A stretch of DNA of 64,000 nucleotides from Sphingomonadales bacterium (GTDB lineage Bacteria; Pseudomonadota; Alphaproteobacteria; Sphingomonadales; Sphingomonadaceae). The notes beneath the pieces were generated by a model. That model had not been told where the DNA came from, did not search any database, and saw only the letters and a program-made list of their open reading frames with translations. How positions within the stretch are numbered: the first letter of the stretch is position 1; every line of letters starts with the position of its first letter. Location: NCBI GenBank assembly GCA_027488785.1, contig JAIYAY010000004.1, forward strand, positions 22,310 through 86,309. The letters run 5' to 3'. The translations under genes were made by a program, and so were the position numbers. This document shows positions 27,226 through 36,087 of the stretch, in pieces.

Positions 27226-27861
27226 TCAAAGCCGCCGGCCTGCCCAAACCACCCTACCGATAATAGCGACGGTGGCGCCGTCCACATCTGGCCAACCGGG
27301 ATAGGCCGGATTATCCGACAGCACTGACAAACGCCCGCTGGGGCCACTAGCCAGCCGTTTGACCATCAAGGCATCATCCAGCCGAATGACGTGAATGCCG
27401 TCGCGCAACGGGCCTGCTGCCGCGCGGTTATCAACCATGATGTCATCCCCATGGTTCAACGTGGGCGACATGGAATCGCCCTCCACCTGAATCAAGGAGA
27501 GCGTTGCCGGGTCCAAACCCTGCTTACGCAACCATTTTTCATCAAAACCGATTTTACCAGCGAGCGTTTCGCGACCCGGAATTGCACCAGAGCCCGCCGA
27601 CGCGCCAATCGCAAGCTTGGGGATAAGCCGCATGCCCGTTTTGCTAGTGCCCACGTCCGGCCCACCCAGCACGCTTTCGTCCACACCAAAATATCGTGCC
27701 AAAATCCCGCGCTCGGTCTCTGGCAGTTTTTTGGGCGATCCCCGTTTGATAAATTGTTGAATATAGGTCGGATTGCGGCCGACTAGTTTCGACAGGCCAG
27801 CAAAATCTTCTGCATTTTCTGCAATCAAGCGCTCCAAAACAGCCCTTGGGTCTTCCCCCAT
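27226..27861 (-). CDS. XRE-S24 repressor (LexA/CI-like)
   Basis: 211-residue regulator. N-terminal helix-turn-helix around 20-60 (FAGLSKLVGRNPTYIQQFIKRG), an Ala-Gly-containing linker (IGASAGSG, AG at 89-90) and a C-terminal S24 peptidase domain with catalytic Ser 130 (VEGDSMSPTL) and Lys 168 (DDALMVKRLA). Such proteins can self-cleave when bound to RecA filaments, as LexA and CI do; whether the Ala-Gly pair is a cleavage site is unproven. It is divergent from two small genes, with an SOS-type box and inverted half-sites in the 122-bp gap. Common in sphingomonads, so not by itself evidence of a prophage. Confidence 0.88.
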   Translation of the reverse strand: MGEDPRAVLERLIAENAEDFAGLSKLVGRNPTYIQQFIKRGSPKKLPETERGILARYFGVDESVLGGPDVGTSKTGMRLIPKLAIGASAGSGAIPGRETLAGKIGFDEKWLRKQGLDPATLSLIQVEGDSMSPTLNHGDDIMVDNRAAAGPLRDGIHVIRLDDALMVKRLASGPSGRLSVLSDNPAYPGWPDVDGATVAIIGRVVWAGRRL

Positions 27862-27889
27862 TTTGTTCTCTCCGGTTCGGTTGGAAATT

Positions 27890-27914
27890 TCCTAGACTTG
27901 TAGGATTTATCCTA
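27890..27914. promoter_or_regulatory. TCCTA/TAGGA half-site array
   Basis: TCCTA at 27890-27894, TAGGA at 27901-27905, and TCCTA at 27910-27914, the last two within the perfect dyad TAGGATTTATCCTA (27901-27914). Repeated half-sites between a CI-like repressor and its divergent partner are typical of operators for such a repressor. Confidence 0.5.
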
Positions 27915-27921
27915 TCACCTT

Positions 27922-27936
27922 GTTCTATATTTGTTC
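27922..27936. promoter_or_regulatory. GTTC-N7-GTTC, candidate LexA (SOS) box
   Basis: GTTC at 27922-27925, seven bases TATATTT, GTTC at 27933-27936. This is the direct-repeat form of LexA site described for alphaproteobacteria. It lies 47 bp before the ATG of the first small gene and 60 bp from the repressor start. A second GTTC pair at 27865-27878 has a 6-bp gap and does not fit. Confidence 0.6.
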
Positions 27937-27983
27937 TTGCCGATTCGGGCAAGCCAATCCGGGTCGACCGTGGAGGAGACATC

Positions 27984-28190
27984 ATGCACATCACGCGCCT
28001 TATTGAGCGGTTTCTCCGGGAACAGGACCTGCCACCGACCAAATTCGGGCGCTTGGCAGCTGGCGATCCGCGCCTAGTGCTTGATATCCGCATGGGACGA
28101 GAAATCCGACCCGAAATGGAGGTAAAACTTCGCCATTTCATGTCCCATTATGGCCAACACGTCCAAATTCAGGACCGGAAAGCGATATGA
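27984..28190 (+). CDS. Small conserved HTH-like protein, function unknown
   Basis: 68 residues starting MHITRLIERFLREQDLPPTK, from the ATG at 27984 with a strong GGAGGAG upstream; the longer frame from 27846 runs back through the operator region and is not credible. The centre reads GDPRLVLDIRMGR (27-39), a signature I recall from small alphaproteobacterial proteins without known function. Helical throughout with basic residues, it could be a short DNA-binding helix-turn-helix, but this is a guess. It overlaps the next gene by ATGA and faces the S24 repressor gene. Confidence 0.8.
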   Translation: MHITRLIERFLREQDLPPTKFGRLAAGDPRLVLDIRMGREIRPEMEVKLRHFMSHYGQHVQIQDRKAI

Positions 28191-28492
28191 GCATGCGGAC
28201 ACAATCGGGCGCCCTCATAAACGCGTTGCGCGCAATCATCCCCACTGATGACATTCGCATATTGCAGGAACGGCCATGGCACAGCCTCACCTTTTCTGGG
28301 ACGCAAATTGGCCTGTCGGTGCAATATTCGGATGGAACAAGGCATCGCGACATAGAGACGCTATCGCAGCTTTTGTCCGAACATGAATTTGACTTGCCGG
28401 GCCAGATCGTCGCCGACATTGGCGTAACGCGGGCGGTTATTGGCAAAGGCGCCCAATGTCTGATCATCGATGCGTTGCTGCTCGACAGCTGA
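28187..28492 (+). CDS. Conserved hypothetical protein, partner of the small HTH-like gene
   Basis: 101 residues, not recognised. No signal peptide or membrane helix. The N-terminal half (ALINALRAIIPTDDIRILQERPWHSLTFSGTQIGLSVQY) looks alpha/beta, the rest (LLSEHEFDLPGQIVADIGV) acidic, followed by a hydrophobic strand ALLLDS end. Four-base overlap with the preceding 68-residue gene means the two are made together. Downstream mscS follows after 48 bp and may be on the same transcript. Confidence 0.75.
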   Translation: MSMRTQSGALINALRAIIPTDDIRILQERPWHSLTFSGTQIGLSVQYSDGTRHRDIETLSQLLSEHEFDLPGQIVADIGVTRAVIGKGAQCLIIDALLLDS

Positions 28493-28540
28493 CGCACCGC
28501 AGAACTTGTGCACCGTCGCCATCGACCGTAAACAGTGTGC

Positions 28541-29695
28541 ATGACCACACAAACCGCACCGACCTTACCCCGCATCGCCCCGGAAGCCATTGCCCCCCGC
28601 CTGCAAAGCTATTGGGATGCCCTCAATATGTGGGTGCAGACCAATTATGTCGAATTGGGCATTGCTGTGGCGGCGGCCATTATCGTGTTCATTGGCCTTA
28701 GCTGGTTGAAAAGAATCGCCGCAAACATTGCCCGCGCTAGCGAGCACCGCGCGCATTTGAAATCCATCATCGCCCGAACCTTGGCGCGGACGAGCAAATT
28801 TTTCCGCGTCATGGTATCGATTGAATTGGTCAACCAGATTGCCAATGCGCCGGCGGCACTGGCGCACTTCATTGATATATTGTTCACGATCGCGATTGTC
28901 ATTCAAGTCGCCATTTGGCTGCGTGAAATCATCTTGGGCTTGATAGAGCGGCGCGCAGGTGAAGGCGTTCATGAACATGACACGCTGCAAAGCGCGATGG
29001 TGTTGATCCGGCTGCTGGTCAGTTTTGCCCTATTTGCCATCGCCGCCATTGTGGTGCTCGACAATCTGGGCGTCAATGTCACGGGTCTCGTGGCCGGTCT
29101 TGGCGTTGGCGGCATTGCCATTGGCCTTGCCGCACAAGGCATTTTCTCTGACCTATTTGCGGCTATCTCCATCATTTTCGACAAGCCATTCCGGCGCGGC
29201 GACACCGTGTCCTATGACAGCACCGTTGCACGGGTTGAAGTCATCGGCATGAAAAGCACAAGGCTACGCGCGCTGACGGGCGAAGAGAAAATTATTTCCA
29301 ACAGCAAATTGCTGGAAAAGGAAATCACCAATAACACGATGACCTTGTATCGGCGGGTCACTTTCGTACTCACCCTTGTGTATCAAACACCCCCTGCTCT
29401 TGCCCGCCGTGTGCCCGACATTCTGCGCCAAGCAGTTGAAGCGAACAATGCGCAATTCATCCGCGCTGGTTTCAACAATTTTGCTCCAAGCTCGCTCGAT
29501 TTCCATTTGGTGTTCGATATTGAAAGCGATGATGTGGAAGAGATGTTTCAAGCCCGCCACAATATTGGCATCGCGATTATCGATAGCTTTTCCCGCGAAG
29601 GGATCTCTTTTGCCTATCCGACGCAGACGACTTTCACCGCCGCGCCAGATGGCACGATGGTGATGCCTTATGCCGCGCCACCCAAAACAGCCTAG
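28541..29695 (+). CDS. Small-conductance mechanosensitive channel (MscS family)
   Basis: 384 residues. Three to four membrane helices lie in the first half (about 40-60, 108-130, 150-175 and the pore helix). The pore-lining helix is the Gly/Ala-rich VAGLGVGGIAIGLAAQGIFSD near 186-206, followed by the beta domain start IIFDKPFRRGDTVSYD. The C-terminal domain is the vestibule seen in MscS. It releases solutes on hypo-osmotic shock. The ATG at 28541 is preferred over the GTG two codons earlier. Confidence 0.93.
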   Translation: MTTQTAPTLPRIAPEAIAPRLQSYWDALNMWVQTNYVELGIAVAAAIIVFIGLSWLKRIAANIARASEHRAHLKSIIARTLARTSKFFRVMVSIELVNQIANAPAALAHFIDILFTIAIVIQVAIWLREIILGLIERRAGEGVHEHDTLQSAMVLIRLLVSFALFAIAAIVVLDNLGVNVTGLVAGLGVGGIAIGLAAQGIFSDLFAAISIIFDKPFRRGDTVSYDSTVARVEVIGMKSTRLRALTGEEKIISNSKLLEKEITNNTMTLYRRVTFVLTLVYQTPPALARRVPDILRQAVEANNAQFIRAGFNNFAPSSLDFHLVFDIESDDVEEMFQARHNIGIAIIDSFSREGISFAYPTQTTFTAAPDGTMVMPYAAPPKTA

Positions 29696-29829
29696 ACGCC
29701 TTTAAAATGCTGATTCGCCGTTTACAGGTCAAAGCGCCGCTAGCATGCCGTAACGGCAAATAAGCGGGGCTTGTATTGCGCGCTTTAAACCGCCACGATA
29801 CGTCCAAATTAGGAAGCAGGAGACTCCGT

Positions 29830-30288
29830 ATGACCGCAATTACACCCGCTGAACTCGCAACCAAAGTCGGCCAAAATATTGGCGTATCAGAATGGATTTT
29901 GGTGGATCAGGAGATGATCAATAAATTTGCCGATGCAACCGGCGACCATCAGTTCATTCACATCAACGAAGAAATGGCCAAGCAGACGCCGTTCGGTGGC
30001 ACAATTGCCCACGGCTTTCTGACCTTGTCTTTGTTCCCGGTGATGAGCGCCAAGTCCGACTGCCCCAAGGTTGCGGGCGTCAAAATGGGCGTCAACTATG
30101 GTGGCAACAAAACCCGTTTTCTCGCGCCTGTCCGTTCGGGCAAGCGCGTGCGCGGCCATTTCAAATTGCTTGAGCTTGCCGAAAAGCGCCCTGGCCAGTG
30201 GCAGCAAACGCTTGAGTTCACTGTCGAGATTGAGGGCGAGGAAAAGCCCGCACTTCAGGCGGAATGGATCAGCCAGTTTTTCGTATAA
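29830..30288 (+). CDS. MaoC-like (R)-enoyl-CoA hydratase
   Basis: 152-residue hotdog-fold dehydratase. The catalytic Asp-His pair sits in FADATGDHQFIHINEE, followed by FGGTIAHGFLTLSLFP, the hydratase 2 signature. Such enzymes hydrate trans-2-enoyl-CoA to (R)-3-hydroxyacyl-CoA, a step that can feed polyhydroxyalkanoate. GCAGGAG precedes the ATG at 29830. First gene of a MaoC-thiolase-ABM operon; 24 bp to the thiolase. A phaZ gene lies 4 kb on, which fits PHA metabolism but is not proof. Confidence 0.9.
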   Translation: MTAITPAELATKVGQNIGVSEWILVDQEMINKFADATGDHQFIHINEEMAKQTPFGGTIAHGFLTLSLFPVMSAKSDCPKVAGVKMGVNYGGNKTRFLAPVRSGKRVRGHFKLLELAEKRPGQWQQTLEFTVEIEGEEKPALQAEWISQFFV

Positions 30289-30312
30289 TTTTCATTTTAA
30301 GGAACCACTCAC

Positions 30313-31491
30313 ATGCGTGACGCAGTAATCGTATCCACCGCCCGTACCGCCATTGGCAAAGCCTATCGCGGCGGGTTCAACGCAACATCGGGCGCAACGC
30401 TCGGCAGCTATTCGTTGAAGGCCGCTGTTGCGCGCGCTGGCATCGAAGGCGGCGAAATCGACGACGTTCTCTGGGGTTCCGCGCTGCAGCAGGGCACACA
30501 AGGCGGCAACCTTGCACGCCAGGTTGGGCTGCGCGCTGGCCTGCCCGTTTCGGTATCGGGCATGACGATGGATCGTCAATGTTCCTCTGGCCTGATGTCG
30601 ATTGCGACTGCGGCCAAGCAGATCATCGTCGACAATGTCGATATCATGGCCGCTGGCGGACAAGAATCGATCTCGCTGGTGCAAACGAAGGAAATGCGCG
30701 TGCAGCCAGACCGTGAACTGGTCGAAATGCACAATGCCATTTACATGCCGATGCTGCAGACCGCCGAAGTCGTGGCTAAGCGTTACAATATCAGCCGCGA
30801 TGCGATGGACGAATACGCCCTGCAATCGCAGCAGCGCACCGCCGCTGCACAAGCCGCTGGCTATTTTGATGCGGAAATCGTGCCCGTGACCACGACCATG
30901 AACGTCGTGAACAAGGAAACCGGCGAAGTCAGCCAGAAAGAAGTGACCATCGCCAAGGACGAAGGCAATCGCGCAGATACGCAGCTTGCCGGTCTGCAAG
31001 CGCTTCAGCCTGTGCTTGGCCCTGACATGACCATCACCGCTGGCAACGCAAGCCAGTTGTCCGACGGTTCATCCGCCTCCATCCTGATGGAAGCAAAATT
31101 GGCTGAGAAAAAGGGTCTCAATCCGCTTGGCCGTTATGTCGGTATGGCGGTTGCAGGCACAGAGCCTGACGAAATGGGCATTGGTCCCGTATTTGCAATT
31201 CCCAAATTGCTGCAGCGTTTTGGTCTCAAGATGGACGATATCGGCATCTGGGAACTGAACGAAGCATTTGCGGTGCAGGTCCTCTATTGCCGTGACAAAT
31301 TGGGTATTCCAAACGAACTGCTCAACGTCAATGGCGGGTCAATCTCGATTGGCCATCCTTATGGTATGACGGGCGCACGTTGCACCGGCCACGCCTTGAT
31401 CGAAGGCAAGCGTCGCGGTGCGAAATATGGTGTTGTTACCATGTGCGTTGGCGGTGGCATGGGCGCCGCTGGCCTCTTCGAAATCTTTTAA
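30313..31491 (+). CDS. Thiolase (acetyl-CoA acyltransferase)
   Basis: 392-residue thiolase that condenses or cleaves acyl-CoAs. The nucleophilic Cys is in [13 protein letters not shown] near 89, the His in [16 protein letters not shown] near 348, and the second Cys in [16 protein letters not shown] near 380. The ATG follows an AAGGA-like sequence. The C-terminal ending is that of broad-range thiolases of the FadA/AtoB group; I cannot tell which chain length is used. It is coupled to the upstream MaoC gene and the ABM gene 21 bp downstream. Confidence 0.93.
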   Translation: MRDAVIVSTARTAIGKAYRGGFNATSGATLGSYSLKAAVARAGIEGGEIDDVLWGSALQQGTQGGNLARQVGLRAGLPVSVSGMTMDRQCSSGLMSIATAAKQIIVDNVDIMAAGGQESISLVQTKEMRVQPDRELVEMHNAIYMPMLQTAEVVAKRYNISRDAMDEYALQSQQRTAAAQAAGYFDAEIVPVTTTMNVVNKETGEVSQKEVTIAKDEGNRADTQLAGLQALQPVLGPDMTITAGNASQLSDGSSASILMEAKLAEKKGLNPLGRYVGMAVAGTEPDEMGIGPVFAIPKLLQRFGLKMDDIGIWELNEAFAVQVLYCRDKLGIPNELLNVNGGSISIGHPYGMTGARCTGHALIEGKRRGAKYGVVTMCVGGGMGAAGLFEIF

Positions 31492-31512
31492 TCGCAAATA
31501 AGGAACAGCCTC

Positions 31513-31806
31513 ATGTCCGCCATTGGTGTTATCGCGACGCTCACCGTTGCCGAAGGCAAGAACGAAGATTTTGAGGCTGTTTTTGCAGAACTGTCTGCGG
31601 CGGTTCGGGCTAATGAACCGGGGAATGTATTTTATACGCTCACCCGGTCACGGTCTAACCCGCAAGTTTACAAAGTGCTGGAACAATATGTTGATCAGGA
31701 CGCGCTGACAGCACATGGCGCCAGCGACTATTTCAAGGCCGCTGGTCCCAAGCTTGGCGCATGCCTCGCGGGCGCACCGGATATTGAATATCTCGACGCT
31801 CTTTAA
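31513..31806 (+). CDS. ABM-domain monooxygenase-like protein
   Basis: 97-residue ferredoxin-like protein of the antibiotic biosynthesis monooxygenase superfamily (GVIATLTVAEGKNEDFEAVFAELSAAVRANEPGNVFYTL... YKVLEQYVDQDALTAHGAS). Such small dimers act as quinol or heme-related monooxygenases, or have unknown roles. AAGGAACAG lies before the ATG. A second ABM gene is at 47095. Convergent with the epimerase, 15 bp away. Confidence 0.87.
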   Translation: MSAIGVIATLTVAEGKNEDFEAVFAELSAAVRANEPGNVFYTLTRSRSNPQVYKVLEQYVDQDALTAHGASDYFKAAGPKLGACLAGAPDIEYLDAL

Positions 31807-31821
31807 GACTTAAAATCTGTA

Positions 31822-32805
31822 TTAGGCTGGGGACAGGCATCCGTGTGCAAAGCGGAATCCGCCCGGCCGATCCTTTTGCAATAACGCAGGTCCATCAAGG
31901 TCAACCCAAGATGCCGTCTGCGCCACCAGAAACGCCGCCTGAATGGCAAGGCTGGTCGACAGCATACAACCAACCATGACGTCCATCTTTGCGCTCTCAG
32001 CGGCTTTACAGAGCGCCAGAGCCTCGGTCAGGCCGCCGGCTTTATCGAGTTTGATATTCACGCCCTGATATAATCCGGAGAGGCGCGGGACGTCCGCCGC
32101 CACATGGCAGCTTTCGTCCGCGAAAATGGGAAGCGGTGCGGATATGTTGCCAAGCGCGGCGTCTTGTCCCGCGGGCAAGGGCTGCTCAATCATGGCCACG
32201 CCCAGCGTTTTGAGGCTTTCTGCTTCCGCCACAATATCCACTGCGCCCCAGCTTTCATTGGCGTCCACAATGATACGCGCACTGGGAGCACCAGCGCGCA
32301 CGGCCGCGACACGATCTCGATCGGCATCGCCGTTCAATTTCAGTTTCAGCAGCTTATAACCATTGGCCGCCGCGCCGCGCGCATCGGCATGCATCGCATC
32401 GGGCGTTCCCAGCGATATGGTGAAGGCCGTCTCCAATGGCACGGGCGGCGATGTCATGCCGATCAATTCCCATAATGCCTGTCCATTCTGTTTCGCCTCC
32501 AAATCCCAGAGCGCACAGTCCAGTGCATTCCGCGCCGCGCCAGGTGGTAGTTCGGATTGCAAAAGCACTCGGGCCATGGGGACATTGAAAGCAGCGATTG
32601 TGTCCGTGACGCGCGCGATCTGGCGTAGACATTCTTCGGCGGTCTCGCCGAGATAATAAATCGCCGTGCCCTCGCCCTGCCCGATATGCGTGCCATCGCT
32701 GACGGCGACTACGATCAAGTCGACAAACTTCTTTGCACCGCGCGCGATGGTAAATTGGCCATCCACCGGCCAGCGTTCGAGTGAGGCGCTAATATGCAAG
32801 GTCAT
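31822..32805 (-). CDS. L-Ala-D/L-Glu epimerase (enolase superfamily)
   Basis: 327 residues from the ATG at 32805. Enolase-superfamily barrel with KLLKLKLNGD (K-x-K base) near 150, metal ligands in IIVDANESW (Asp), AMIEQPLPAG (Glu) and IFADESC (Asp), and the opposing Lys in GVNIKLDKAGGLTEAL. These are the marks of dipeptide epimerase, which turns L-Ala-D-Glu from recycled murein into L-Ala-L-Glu. Ribosome site is weak (GTGGG). The longer frame to 32859 adds unlikely residues. Fits the peptide-scavenging theme elsewhere in the window. Confidence 0.9.
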   Translation of the reverse strand: MTLHISASLERWPVDGQFTIARGAKKFVDLIVVAVSDGTHIGQGEGTAIYYLGETAEECLRQIARVTDTIAAFNVPMARVLLQSELPPGAARNALDCALWDLEAKQNGQALWELIGMTSPPVPLETAFTISLGTPDAMHADARGAAANGYKLLKLKLNGDADRDRVAAVRAGAPSARIIVDANESWGAVDIVAEAESLKTLGVAMIEQPLPAGQDAALGNISAPLPIFADESCHVAADVPRLSGLYQGVNIKLDKAGGLTEALALCKAAESAKMDVMVGCMLSTSLAIQAAFLVAQTASWVDLDGPALLQKDRPGGFRFAHGCLSPA

Positions 32806-32881
32806 CGCTGAAAACCCACAGAAATCCGTGCTTCGCAAAATGCTATTAAGCAGGTCCAAAAAGCGGGCAAGATATCGTCAC

Positions 32882-34114
32882 TCAATTGTGCTTGGCTATC
32901 CAGTCTTCCACGATAGGTGCGATTTTTTCGCGCCATTTGCTGCCGTTGAAAATGCCATAATGGCCGACTTCTGGCGCCATGTGATATTTCTTGAATGCCG
33001 CAGGCAAGCTTGTCGCAATGTTCAACGCGGCCTTTGTCTGGCCCAATCCGCTAATGTCATCGCGTTCGCCCTCAATCGCCAACAAACCAATATCGGTGAT
33101 GGCGGCAGGATCAACCAAATGGCCACGATAATTGAATTCGCCCTTGGGCAGCAAATGGCGCTGGAAAACCGTATCGACGGTTTGCAGGTAGAATTCCGCC
33201 GTCATATCGCACACCGCGCGATATTCGTCGTAAAATTCCTTGTGCCGATCCGCACTTTCACCATCGCCTTTGACGAGGTCGGAGAACATCGACCAATGGC
33301 TCATCATATGATTGCCCAAGTTCATCGACATAAAACCCGAAAGCTGCAGAAAACCGGGGTATACGCGGCGACCAGCGCCCTTGTAATAAGGCGGGACAGT
33401 CGCAATCACATTTTGCACGAACCATTCATGCGGACGCTGGGTCGCGTGGTTGTTCACCGCCGTTGGCGCTTCGCGCGTATCGATCGGCCCGCCCATCATT
33501 GTCAGCGTGCGCGGACGCAGCGGGTGATCCTTCGCAGCCATAACCGCAGCAGCGGCATAAGCCGGAACCGATGGCTGACAGACGGCCAGCATATGCGCGC
33601 CGCGCCCACCGGTGTCTGGGCCAAGAAATTCCAGCCATTCGATGAGATAATCAATATAGGTTTCAAGGTCGAACCCGCCGCCCGTCAACGGCACATCGCG
33701 CGCGTCTTTCCAGTCGGTGATGTAAACGTCATGCGTGCCCATCATCCGTTCGACTGTGCCACGCAGTAAGGTAGCAAAATGCCCGGACATAGGCGCACAG
33801 ATGAGAAGTCGCGGCTTTTCAACACTGCCTTCGTAAACGAAACGCTTCAACTGGCCGAATGGCTTACGCGCAACATTTTCTTCATGAACGCCCAAGGTCT
33901 TGCCGTTGATGACCACTTCATTCAATCCAAACGCTGGCTTTCCACGGGGCAAAACCGAATGGGCAAAAACCTCAAGCGCCGAAGCCGCCACCGGGGCCAT
34001 TCCTCCATAATTGAACGGCGAAGGCAGCGCATTAAGCCATTCAGCCTGTTTTTGCGCAACCCAACCAGCGCCAGCAAGCCAACCGCGTTGAAGGTCATAT
34101 CCCGTATAAAGCAT
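32882..34114 (-). CDS. phaZ: Intracellular polyhydroxyalkanoate depolymerase
   Basis: 410-residue PhaZ that breaks down stored PHA granules in the cytosol. N-terminus LYTGYDLQRGWLAGAGWVAQ and the nucleophile motif AVCQPSVP, with Cys 179 in place of the usual Ser, are the marks of the intracellular family. RRLLICAPMSGHFATLLRGTVERM and YITDWKDARDVP are further signatures; the likely catalytic His is in APEVGHYGIFNGSKWR. AAAGG lies 7 bases before the ATG. No phaC is present in the window. A symmetric GTGCATTGCAC is in the shared upstream gap with the ABC exporter. Confidence 0.93.
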   Translation of the reverse strand: MLYTGYDLQRGWLAGAGWVAQKQAEWLNALPSPFNYGGMAPVAASALEVFAHSVLPRGKPAFGLNEVVINGKTLGVHEENVARKPFGQLKRFVYEGSVEKPRLLICAPMSGHFATLLRGTVERMMGTHDVYITDWKDARDVPLTGGGFDLETYIDYLIEWLEFLGPDTGGRGAHMLAVCQPSVPAYAAAAVMAAKDHPLRPRTLTMMGGPIDTREAPTAVNNHATQRPHEWFVQNVIATVPPYYKGAGRRVYPGFLQLSGFMSMNLGNHMMSHWSMFSDLVKGDGESADRHKEFYDEYRAVCDMTAEFYLQTVDTVFQRHLLPKGEFNYRGHLVDPAAITDIGLLAIEGERDDISGLGQTKAALNIATSLPAAFKKYHMAPEVGHYGIFNGSKWREKIAPIVEDWIAKHN

Positions 34115-34181
34115 ATTCAGGCCTTTAATTTTCGGAGCGGCAATTCTCTACCACAATCGACTGACAGTTTACGCATTTATT

Positions 34182-34192
34182 GTGCATTGCAC
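34182..34192. promoter_or_regulatory. GTGCATTGCAC palindrome upstream of phaZ
   Basis: GTGCA-T-TGCAC is an 11-bp dyad in the 146-bp divergent gap between phaZ and the ABC exporter. TGC/GCA-type dyads are described as binding sites of PhaR, the regulator of PHA granule genes. The association with phaZ is suggestive; the exporter could be the target instead. Confidence 0.4.
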
Positions 34193-34260
34193 CATAGGAA
34201 AAACGTTTACATCCTCCGTAGCGGATTGTTACCCGTCCGGCGCACTGCTAGGCGAGCGCG

Positions 34261-36060
34261 ATGACAAACGATATTTCCGAAGCGCAAGCCATAACAACAT
34301 CCGAAGTAGCGCCGGCCGCCAAGCCCAAGCTTAACTTTGGCAGTTTGCGCATGATCGGCCACTTTACCATCCGCTATCCGCGCCAGATCATGTTTGCGCT
34401 GCTGGCGCTGGTTGCAGCGGCCGCGTCCACGCTTGCCATCCCTTATGGCCTGCGCCTGATCATCGATGAAGGCTTTGTCAAAAATGGCGGGGATCCTGCG
34501 CCTTATTTCTATTTGCTGCTCGGCATCGTGGTTATCATTGGCGTTTCGACGGCTTTCCGTTTTTACTTCGTGAGCTGGCTTGGCGAGCGCGTAGTGGGCG
34601 ATATTCGTGTTGCGGTGCAACAAAATCTATTGCGTTTGGCGCCGCGCTTTTTCGAAGAAAATCGTCCTGGGGAAATTGCCAGCAGAATGACCGCCGATAC
34701 AGCGATTATCGAACAAATTGTCGGCACCACAGTGTCCGTTGCTTTGCGTAATATCTTTATTGGCGTGGGCGGCGTGTCCTTGCTCTTCGGCCTCGCTCCA
34801 AGCCTGACTATATGGTTGCTCGCAGGCATACCGGTCGTCGTCTTACCAATTGTATTTCTGGGACGGCGGCTGGAAAAAGCCTCACGCAAAAGCCAGGACA
34901 ATGTTGCCAGCGTTGGTACGATCATTTCAGAAGCACTTGGCGCCATCAAAATTGTTCAGGCTTTTGGGCAGGAAGTCCGCGAAGGCGTGCGATTTGCTGA
35001 TGCTGTCGAAGGCACGTTCAATGCCGCGAAAAAACGTATCCGGTTGCGGGCGTTTCTCACCGCGCTCGTCATGGCTTTGATATTCGGCGGTATCACATTG
35101 CTGGTTTGGGAAGGCACGGACCAAGTTAAGGAAGGTATCATATCCTCGGGAACATTGTTCGCGGTCGTCTTGTATGGGGCATTGGTAGCCGGGTCATTTG
35201 GCGCGCTGACGGAAGTCTATGGCGACCTTGTGCGCGCCTCCGGCGCTGCGTCGCGGCTCGCCGAATTGCTGAACGAAATGCCCGAAATTGCACCGCCCGC
35301 TAACCCCGTCGTCATGCCGCCCGCGCGCGGGCAGTTGGAATTCCAACATGTCCGCTTCCGTTATCCCACGCGGCCTGAGGTCGCGGCGCTTGATGATTTC
35401 AGCTTGAAAGTATCGCCGGGGGAAACCGTTGCGGTTGTAGGTCCTTCAGGTGCGGGCAAATCAACTTTATTCCAACTGGCAGAACGTTTTTACGACCCCG
35501 AAATTGGCACCGTGCGCATTGATGGTGTTGCGCTGACCAGCGCGGACCCCGCAGAATTCCGACGCCGTATATCGTTGGTGCCGCAGGACACTGTGTTGTT
35601 CGCGGCCTCCGCGCGCGACAATTTGCGTTATGGACAATGGGATGCCAGCGACGCGGCGATCTGGGCGGCGGCGGAAAAGGCCAATGCGGCAGGCTTTTTG
35701 CGTGAACTGCCGGAGGGTCTGGAAACCTATTTGGGCGAAGGCGGCGCGCGCCTTTCCGGTGGTCAACGCCAGCGTTTGGCGATTGCCCGCGCTTTGTTGC
35801 GCGATTCGCCAATCTTGTTGCTCGATGAGGCCACAAGCGCGTTGGACGCCGAAAGTGAGAAGCTCGTTCAGGACGCGCTGGAGCGCCTGATGGTGAACCG
35901 CACCACAATTGTGATTGCACACCGGCTCGCGACAGTGCGTTCTGCCGACCGGATCATTGTAATGGACCAAGGCAAAATTGTTGAAGAGGGCAATCATGCG
36001 ACGCTGAGCGCCGCGGGCGGACTATATTCCCGCCTGGCCAGCCTGCAATTCGATGCTTAA
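34261..36060 (+). CDS. ABC exporter, fused permease and ATPase
   Basis: 599-residue half transporter. Six membrane helices span about 35-320 (ABC_membrane), then an ATPase with Walker A GPSGAGKSTLFQLAERF near 398, Q-loop SLVPQDTVLFAASARDNL, signature LSGGQRQRLAIARALL near 497, Walker B ILLLDEATSALDAESE and H-loop IVIAHRLATV. The 30-residue N-terminal tail is polar. It resembles the lipid A/multidrug MsbA-type branch. Works as a homodimer. Substrate unknown. Divergent from phaZ. Confidence 0.93.
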   Translation: MTNDISEAQAITTSEVAPAAKPKLNFGSLRMIGHFTIRYPRQIMFALLALVAAAASTLAIPYGLRLIIDEGFVKNGGDPAPYFYLLLGIVVIIGVSTAFRFYFVSWLGERVVGDIRVAVQQNLLRLAPRFFEENRPGEIASRMTADTAIIEQIVGTTVSVALRNIFIGVGGVSLLFGLAPSLTIWLLAGIPVVVLPIVFLGRRLEKASRKSQDNVASVGTIISEALGAIKIVQAFGQEVREGVRFADAVEGTFNAAKKRIRLRAFLTALVMALIFGGITLLVWEGTDQVKEGIISSGTLFAVVLYGALVAGSFGALTEVYGDLVRASGAASRLAELLNEMPEIAPPANPVVMPPARGQLEFQHVRFRYPTRPEVAALDDFSLKVSPGETVAVVGPSGAGKSTLFQLAERFYDPEIGTVRIDGVALTSADPAEFRRRISLVPQDTVLFAASARDNLRYGQWDASDAAIWAAAEKANAAGFLRELPEGLETYLGEGGARLSGGQRQRLAIARALLRDSPILLLDEATSALDAESEKLVQDALERLMVNRTTIVIAHRLATVRSADRIIVMDQGKIVEEGNHATLSAAGGLYSRLASLQFDA

Positions 36061-36087
36061 AAAGATGCATGCATCCGTTTCGACGAT

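Noticed and set aside
27865..27878. Second GTTC-GTTC pair near the S24 start as an SOS box
   Set aside because: The gap is 6 bp, not 7, and it overlaps the repressor's ribosome site.
27846..28492. Prophage remnant, because of the CI-like repressor
   Set aside because: No integrase, structural, lysis or replication genes nearby; neighbours are chromosomal housekeeping genes.
32666..33769. 367-codon frame opposite the epimerase and phaZ
   Set aside because: Arg/His-rich composition typical of an antisense shadow, crossing two real genes.
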